This document shows, in pieces, positions 34,151-37,405 of a stretch of DNA of 37,405 bases. This DNA is from Bradyrhizobium elkanii WSM2783 (GTDB taxonomy: Bacteria > Pseudomonadota > Alphaproteobacteria > Rhizobiales > Xanthobacteraceae). The translations under genes were made by a program, and so were the position numbers. The DNA lies in contig NZ_AXAP01000080.1 of NCBI RefSeq assembly GCF_000472865.1, positions 1-37,405 on the forward strand, written 5' to 3'. Under the pieces are notes generated by a model. It saw only the letters and a program-made list of their open reading frames with translations, was not told where the DNA came from and did no database searches. Every line of letters starts with the position of its first letter. The first letter of the stretch is position 1.

Positions 34151-35956
34151 ATGAAATCGATTGGATTTCCGGGATTGCATCACCTGGTTCTGGCGCTGTT
34201 CCTGCTTCTGATGTGCCAGCCGGCCTTCGCCGAGAAGCGCGTGGCGCTGGTGCTCAGCAATCAGGCCTATCAGAACGTCGCGCCGCTACCCAACCCCGTC
34301 AATGACGGCGCGCTGATCGCGGCAATGCTGAAGGACGCCGGTTTCGACGTGGTGGACTTCCGCCGCGATCTCCCGGCGGTCGAGACCCGCCGCGCGCTGC
34401 GCGACTTTGCCGATCGTACCCGCGATGCCGAGATCGCCGTGGTCTATTACGCCGGCCATGGCATCGAGGTCGACGGCGCCAATTACCTCATTCCGGTCGA
34501 TGCGAGGCTGGAACGCGACACCGACGTCTATGACGAGGCGTTTTCGCTCGACCGCGTCCTGATCGCGATCGAACCGGCCAAGAAACTGCGGCTCGTGATC
34601 CTCGACGCCTGCCGCGACAATCCCTTCGCCAAGACCATGAAGCGCACGGTGGCGTCGCGCGCGATCGGGCAGGGCCTCGCCAAGGTCGAGCCGACCAGCC
34701 CGAACGTGCTGATCGCCTATGCGGCCAAGGCCGGTTCCACCGCCGCCGATGGCGACGGCAAGAACAGCCCCTTCACATCAGCGCTCGCAAAGCACCTCGC
34801 GACGCCCGGGCTCGATGTGCGGCGCGCGTTCGGTTACGTCCGCGACGACGTGCTGAAGTCCACCAATAACCGCCAGGAGCCGTTCGTCTATGGCTCGCTC
34901 GGTGGAGAGGACGTGCCGCTGGTTCCGGCGCCAGCCAAGGCGGCGCCCGTGCCGAATCCGCAGGCCGATATCCGCCGTGATTACGAGCTGGCGCTGCAGG
35001 TCGGCAACAAGAGCGCGCTCAACGCCTTTCTCGCGCAATATCCCGACGGCTTCTATGCGAGCCTCGCCAAACTCCAGCTCGAGAAGATCACAGCCGAGGA
35101 AGCCCGCGTCGCCGCCACGGAGAAGGCGCGGGCGGCGGAGCAGGAGCGTGCCCGGCTCGCCGCCGAAGGTGCCCAAAAAGCCGAGCAGGCCAAGGCGGCT
35201 GCCGACGCCAGGGCCGCTGAACAGGCGCGCATCGCCGCCGAAAAGGCCAAGCAGGTCGCGCAGGAGCAGGCGGCGGTCGCCGAGCAGAAGCGGCTGGCGG
35301 CGGAAAAGGCACTGGCCGACAAGATCGCCGCGGATCAGGCGGTCGCCGCGCCCGCGACGACGCCGGTCGACAAGGACAAAGCGCTGAGTGTCGCTGCGCT
35401 CAGCACCGGCTCGCCGCAAGCCGACGTCACCAAATCGATCCAGACCGAGCTGCGCCGGGTCGGCTGCCTGACAGGTAGCGCCGATGGCGAGTGGAACGCC
35501 GCCTCGCAGCGGTCGCTGACGCTGTTCAATCGCTATGCCGGAACCAGGCTCGACACCAAGGTCGCCAATGTCGACACGCTCGATGCCATCAAGCAGAAAT
35601 CATCGCGCGTCTGCCCGCTGATCTGCGAGCACGGCACCAAGGCCGATGGCGATCGCTGCACCCGGATCGTCTGTGGCGCGGGCTCGTTCCTCAACGACAA
35701 CAATGCGTGCGAGAAGCGGCGCGAGAAGAAGCCGGTGGCCAAGCGCGATTCCGGCGATCGGCCGGCGCGGCGCGAGCGGGCGGAAGTGCGCATTCCCCGG
35801 CCGATGGCCTCTTCAGGCGGCCGCGGCGGCGGCCAAATGGTCTGCGACCGCGGCGGCTGCCGGCCGGTCGCGCGCGGCTGCCACCTCGAATTCCGCACCA
35901 CCGCGCAAGGTGGCCCATACGAGGGCGGCGGCGGCAACGTCCAGGTTTGCAATTAG
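34151..35956 (+). CDS. Secreted caspase-fold (peptidase C14) protein with coiled-coil and Cys-rich tail
   Basis: This protein of about 601 residues begins with a clear signal peptide (MKSIGFPGLHHLVLALFLLL...AFA). The caspase/metacaspase p20-like domain follows, with catalytic H103 (YYAGHG) and C154 (LDACRDNP), so it is probably an active cysteine peptidase in the periplasm. Residues about 310-410 form an Ala/Glu/Lys-rich coiled coil. A helical segment resembling a peptidoglycan-binding-like domain (TELRRVGCLTGSADGEWNAASQ) follows, then a Cys-rich and Arg-rich tail ending VQVCN. Start at 34151 is chosen for the signal peptide and an AAGGTG site. Substrate and role are unknown. Confidence 0.88.
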   Translation: MKSIGFPGLHHLVLALFLLLMCQPAFAEKRVALVLSNQAYQNVAPLPNPVNDGALIAAMLKDAGFDVVDFRRDLPAVETRRALRDFADRTRDAEIAVVYYAGHGIEVDGANYLIPVDARLERDTDVYDEAFSLDRVLIAIEPAKKLRLVILDACRDNPFAKTMKRTVASRAIGQGLAKVEPTSPNVLIAYAAKAGSTAADGDGKNSPFTSALAKHLATPGLDVRRAFGYVRDDVLKSTNNRQEPFVYGSLGGEDVPLVPAPAKAAPVPNPQADIRRDYELALQVGNKSALNAFLAQYPDGFYASLAKLQLEKITAEEARVAATEKARAAEQERARLAAEGAQKAEQAKAAADARAAEQARIAAEKAKQVAQEQAAVAEQKRLAAEKALADKIAADQAVAAPATTPVDKDKALSVAALSTGSPQADVTKSIQTELRRVGCLTGSADGEWNAASQRSLTLFNRYAGTRLDTKVANVDTLDAIKQKSSRVCPLICEHGTKADGDRCTRIVCGAGSFLNDNNACEKRREKKPVAKRDSGDRPARRERAEVRIPRPMASSGGRGGGQMVCDRGGCRPVARGCHLEFRTTAQGGPYEGGGGNVQVCN

Positions 35957-35968
35957 CTTGGCCGAGCC

Positions 35969-36036
35969 GTCATTGCGAGCGAAGCGAAGCAATCCATGCC
36001 TCAGCAAGCGGCGAAATGGATTGCTTCGCTCCGCTA
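35969..36036. repeat. Truncated family B repeat
   Basis: It begins gtcattgcgagcgaagcgaa as the copy at 6488-6570 does, and reads through atggattgcttcgctccgct, but lacks the final cgcaatgac arm. Confidence 0.65.
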
Positions 36037-36077
36037 AGAAGAAAGTGAGTTGCAAGCTGCCGGTCATCGTCCGCGCG

Positions 36078-36178
36078 GTCATTCCGGGGCACGCGTAGCG
36101 TGAGCCCGGAATCCATCTCACCGCGGAGTGCGGCGCCCGATGGATTCCGGGCTCGTCCTTCGGACGCCCCGGAATGAC
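36078..36178. repeat. Intergenic palindromic repeat, family A (copy 2)
   Basis: gtcattccggggc and gccccggaatgac are perfect inverted ends, enclosing gagcccggaatccatc/gatggattccgggctc. The stretch 35957-36290 has no gene and is mostly made of this and the truncated family B copy. Confidence 0.8.
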
Positions 36179-36290
36179 AGCGGTGAGGAGGCGCCTCTGC
36201 GCGTCAGTAACGCCCTCCTATTTTCATCAAGCGGGGTCGGCCCTCGGCCGGTGCCAAACTCGCAATGACGCGTGATGTTGCGCGCCGAAG

Positions 36291-36971
36291 CTAGATCGCG
36301 CTCGCCGCGATATTGACCATCAACGCCAGCAGCGCCGTGTTGAACACGAAGGAGATGATGCCGTGCACGGTCGCGGTGCGGCGGATGATCCTGTCGGTGA
36401 TGCCGACATCGGAGACCTGCGCGGTCATGCCGATCACAAATGAAAAGTACACAAAATCCCAGTAATCGGCCCCGACGTGCTCCTTGCCGCTCGGAAACTG
36501 CAGACCGCCGGGTTCCTTCCCGCGATAATATTCGTGCGCATAGTGCAGCGAAAAGGCGGTGTGCACCAGCGCCCACGATAGCGCGATGGTGACGATCGCG
36601 AGTGCCAGCGCTCCCGGGCTGCTTTTGGCTGCGCCGAGCTCGAAGATGATCGCGGCAAGGCTCGCGAAGGCGCCGAGCGCGGTGATGAGCAGGATGAGGA
36701 ACCGGCCGTCATCCTGCAGGATCGCGTTGCGCCTGATGTAAGCGATGCTGCATTGGAGCATCATCATGAAGGCGAGGGCGAGATATAGCGCGACGAAGAT
36801 ATCCCAGCTCACCACGAGCCGCGTCACCGGACGCAGTGTCTGAGGCAAAAGGAAGAACGCGGCGACGCCCACTGCGATCGAAGTAAAGATGCGTGGCCGC
36901 GAATACACCACGCGGACAGCCTTCGGCAGTTTCCGGAAGCGAACAAGGTGGTCCTCGAATTCCTTGCTCAT
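36291..36971 (-). CDS. DUF1345 inner membrane protein
   Basis: This 226-residue protein has four or five membrane helices and the DUF1345 signatures (WDIFVALYLALAF in the N-half and FVYFSFVIGMTAQVSDVGITDR in the C-half). The function of the family is not established. ATG at 36971 lies after a GGGCGGACC sequence that is a weak ribosome-binding site. It is flanked by palindromic repeats on both sides. Confidence 0.88.
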   Translation of the reverse strand: MSKEFEDHLVRFRKLPKAVRVVYSRPRIFTSIAVGVAAFFLLPQTLRPVTRLVVSWDIFVALYLALAFMMMLQCSIAYIRRNAILQDDGRFLILLITALGAFASLAAIIFELGAAKSSPGALALAIVTIALSWALVHTAFSLHYAHEYYRGKEPGGLQFPSGKEHVGADYWDFVYFSFVIGMTAQVSDVGITDRIIRRTATVHGIISFVFNTALLALMVNIAASAI

Positions 36972-37022
36972 GGTCCGCCCTGGTTGCTCTATTTGATTGT
37001 AACGGTCAGGCCGCTAGCTCGT

Positions 37023-37139
37023 TCACCTCTCCCGCTCGCGGGGAAGGTCGCCGCGTAAGCGGCGGGTGGGGCTCTCTCCACACGAAGAGTCTCGCCGCGG
37101 CGACATCCTCACCCCAACCCTCTCCCGCAAGCGGCAGGG
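37023..37139. repeat. Intergenic repeat, family F (copy 2), cut at its right end
   Basis: It starts tcacctctcccgctcgcggg and contains cctcaccccaaccctctccc, like the copy at 21655-21833. The expected closing gggagaggg arm is replaced after gcaagcggcaggg by the insertion-sequence end. Confidence 0.6.
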
Positions 37140-37405
37140 CTGTCCGGGGAAAATCAGCCATAGCAAAATGCCAATTGGTTCGGGGAAGTTCGCGATTTGG
37201 GCTTACTGGGATTGATAGGTGGCGGCTCGTTGATCGCGGCCAGGGATCGACGGGTGAACAGAAACTGGCGGATCAGTTCGGCCAGCCTGAGAGGGAGCAT
37301 CTTGACGCAGTTGGCGCGCGCGGCGATGCGCAACAACAGGTAGGCAATCATCGCAGCGAGCACCTGCAGGCGGATAGCATTGTCGTTGGTGCCGAGGAAC
37401 TTGCG
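37140..37405 (-). mobile_element. End of an IS4-like insertion sequence, running off the window
   Basis: About 265 bp of the element lies in the window: the 3' end of a transposase gene and a short terminal stretch beginning near 37140 (ctgtccggggaaaatcagcc), which is a candidate terminal repeat. The other end is beyond the window. Confidence 0.6.
37154..37405 (-). CDS. IS4-like transposase, C-terminal part (incomplete at window edge)
   Basis: The minus-strand frame is open to the last base and ends with a stop at 37154, giving about 83 C-terminal residues that begin RKFLGTNDNAIRLQ and contain AAMIAYLLLRIAAR. This helix after the DDE catalytic core is typical of IS4-family transposases (ISPepr1-like group by recollection). 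The catalytic residues lie outside the window, so activity cannot be judged. Confidence 0.7.
   Translation of the reverse strand, partial: RKFLGTNDNAIRLQVLAAMIAYLLLRIAARANCVKMLPLRLAELIRQFLFTRRSLAAINEPPPINPSKPKSRTSPNQLAFCYG

Overview
The window looks like chromosomal DNA from a Bradyrhizobium-type alphaproteobacterium (Nitrobacteraceae). The reasons are high G+C content, a red-type (form IC) RuBisCO operon in the order cbbF-P-T-A-L-S-X-Y with a divergent cbbR, a pca aromatic-degradation block next to it, and many short palindromic intergenic repeats of kinds I associate with this group. Genus is inferred from gene content and order, not from a database search.

Layout. Positions 1-1372 hold a nearly complete IS481-family insertion sequence, followed by a small membrane protein gene. 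mutS (2330-5059, minus) is divergent from pcaF (thiolase), which is followed by pcaH and pcaG (protocatechuate 3,4-dioxygenase). cbbR (minus) then faces away from an eight-gene Calvin-cycle operon (9186-17896). This encodes fructose bisphosphatase, phosphoribulokinase, transketolase, aldolase, both RuBisCO subunits, the AAA+ activase CbbX and a CbbY-type phosphatase. Most junctions overlap or are very short, so the operon is probably co-transcribed and partly translationally coupled.

From 18 to 24 kb come an ArsR regulator with an AHSA1/SRPBCC partner, a PRISE-like short-chain reductase, a marR-emrA-emrB multidrug efflux operon (minus) and a Zur-type Fur regulator. From 24 to 31 kb come an EamA transporter, a two-rhodanese sulfurtransferase broken by an apparent one-base frameshift, ispG, a TauD-like dioxygenase, a small coiled-coil protein and an orphan Rieske oxygenase. 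From 31 to 37 kb come an Amidase_3 cell-wall amidase, a CPA1 Na+/H+ antiporter, a SnoaL-like protein, a secreted caspase-fold protein with a coiled-coil and Cys-rich tail, a DUF1345 membrane protein, and the 3' end of an IS4-like transposase running off the window.

How it fits together. The pca genes feed aromatic carbon into the TCA cycle, while the cbb operon supports CO2 fixation. CbbX and CbbY together keep RuBisCO free of inhibitory sugar phosphates. No tRNA, rRNA, CRISPR array or phage module was seen. I found no clearly new multi-gene system. The most interesting unexplained signals are regulatory: paired palindromes at the arsR and marR promoters, a perfect CRP-like palindrome upstream of the Rieske oxygenase, a terminator-like hairpin in the caspase leader, and at least seven families of intergenic palindromic repeats, some nested or split.
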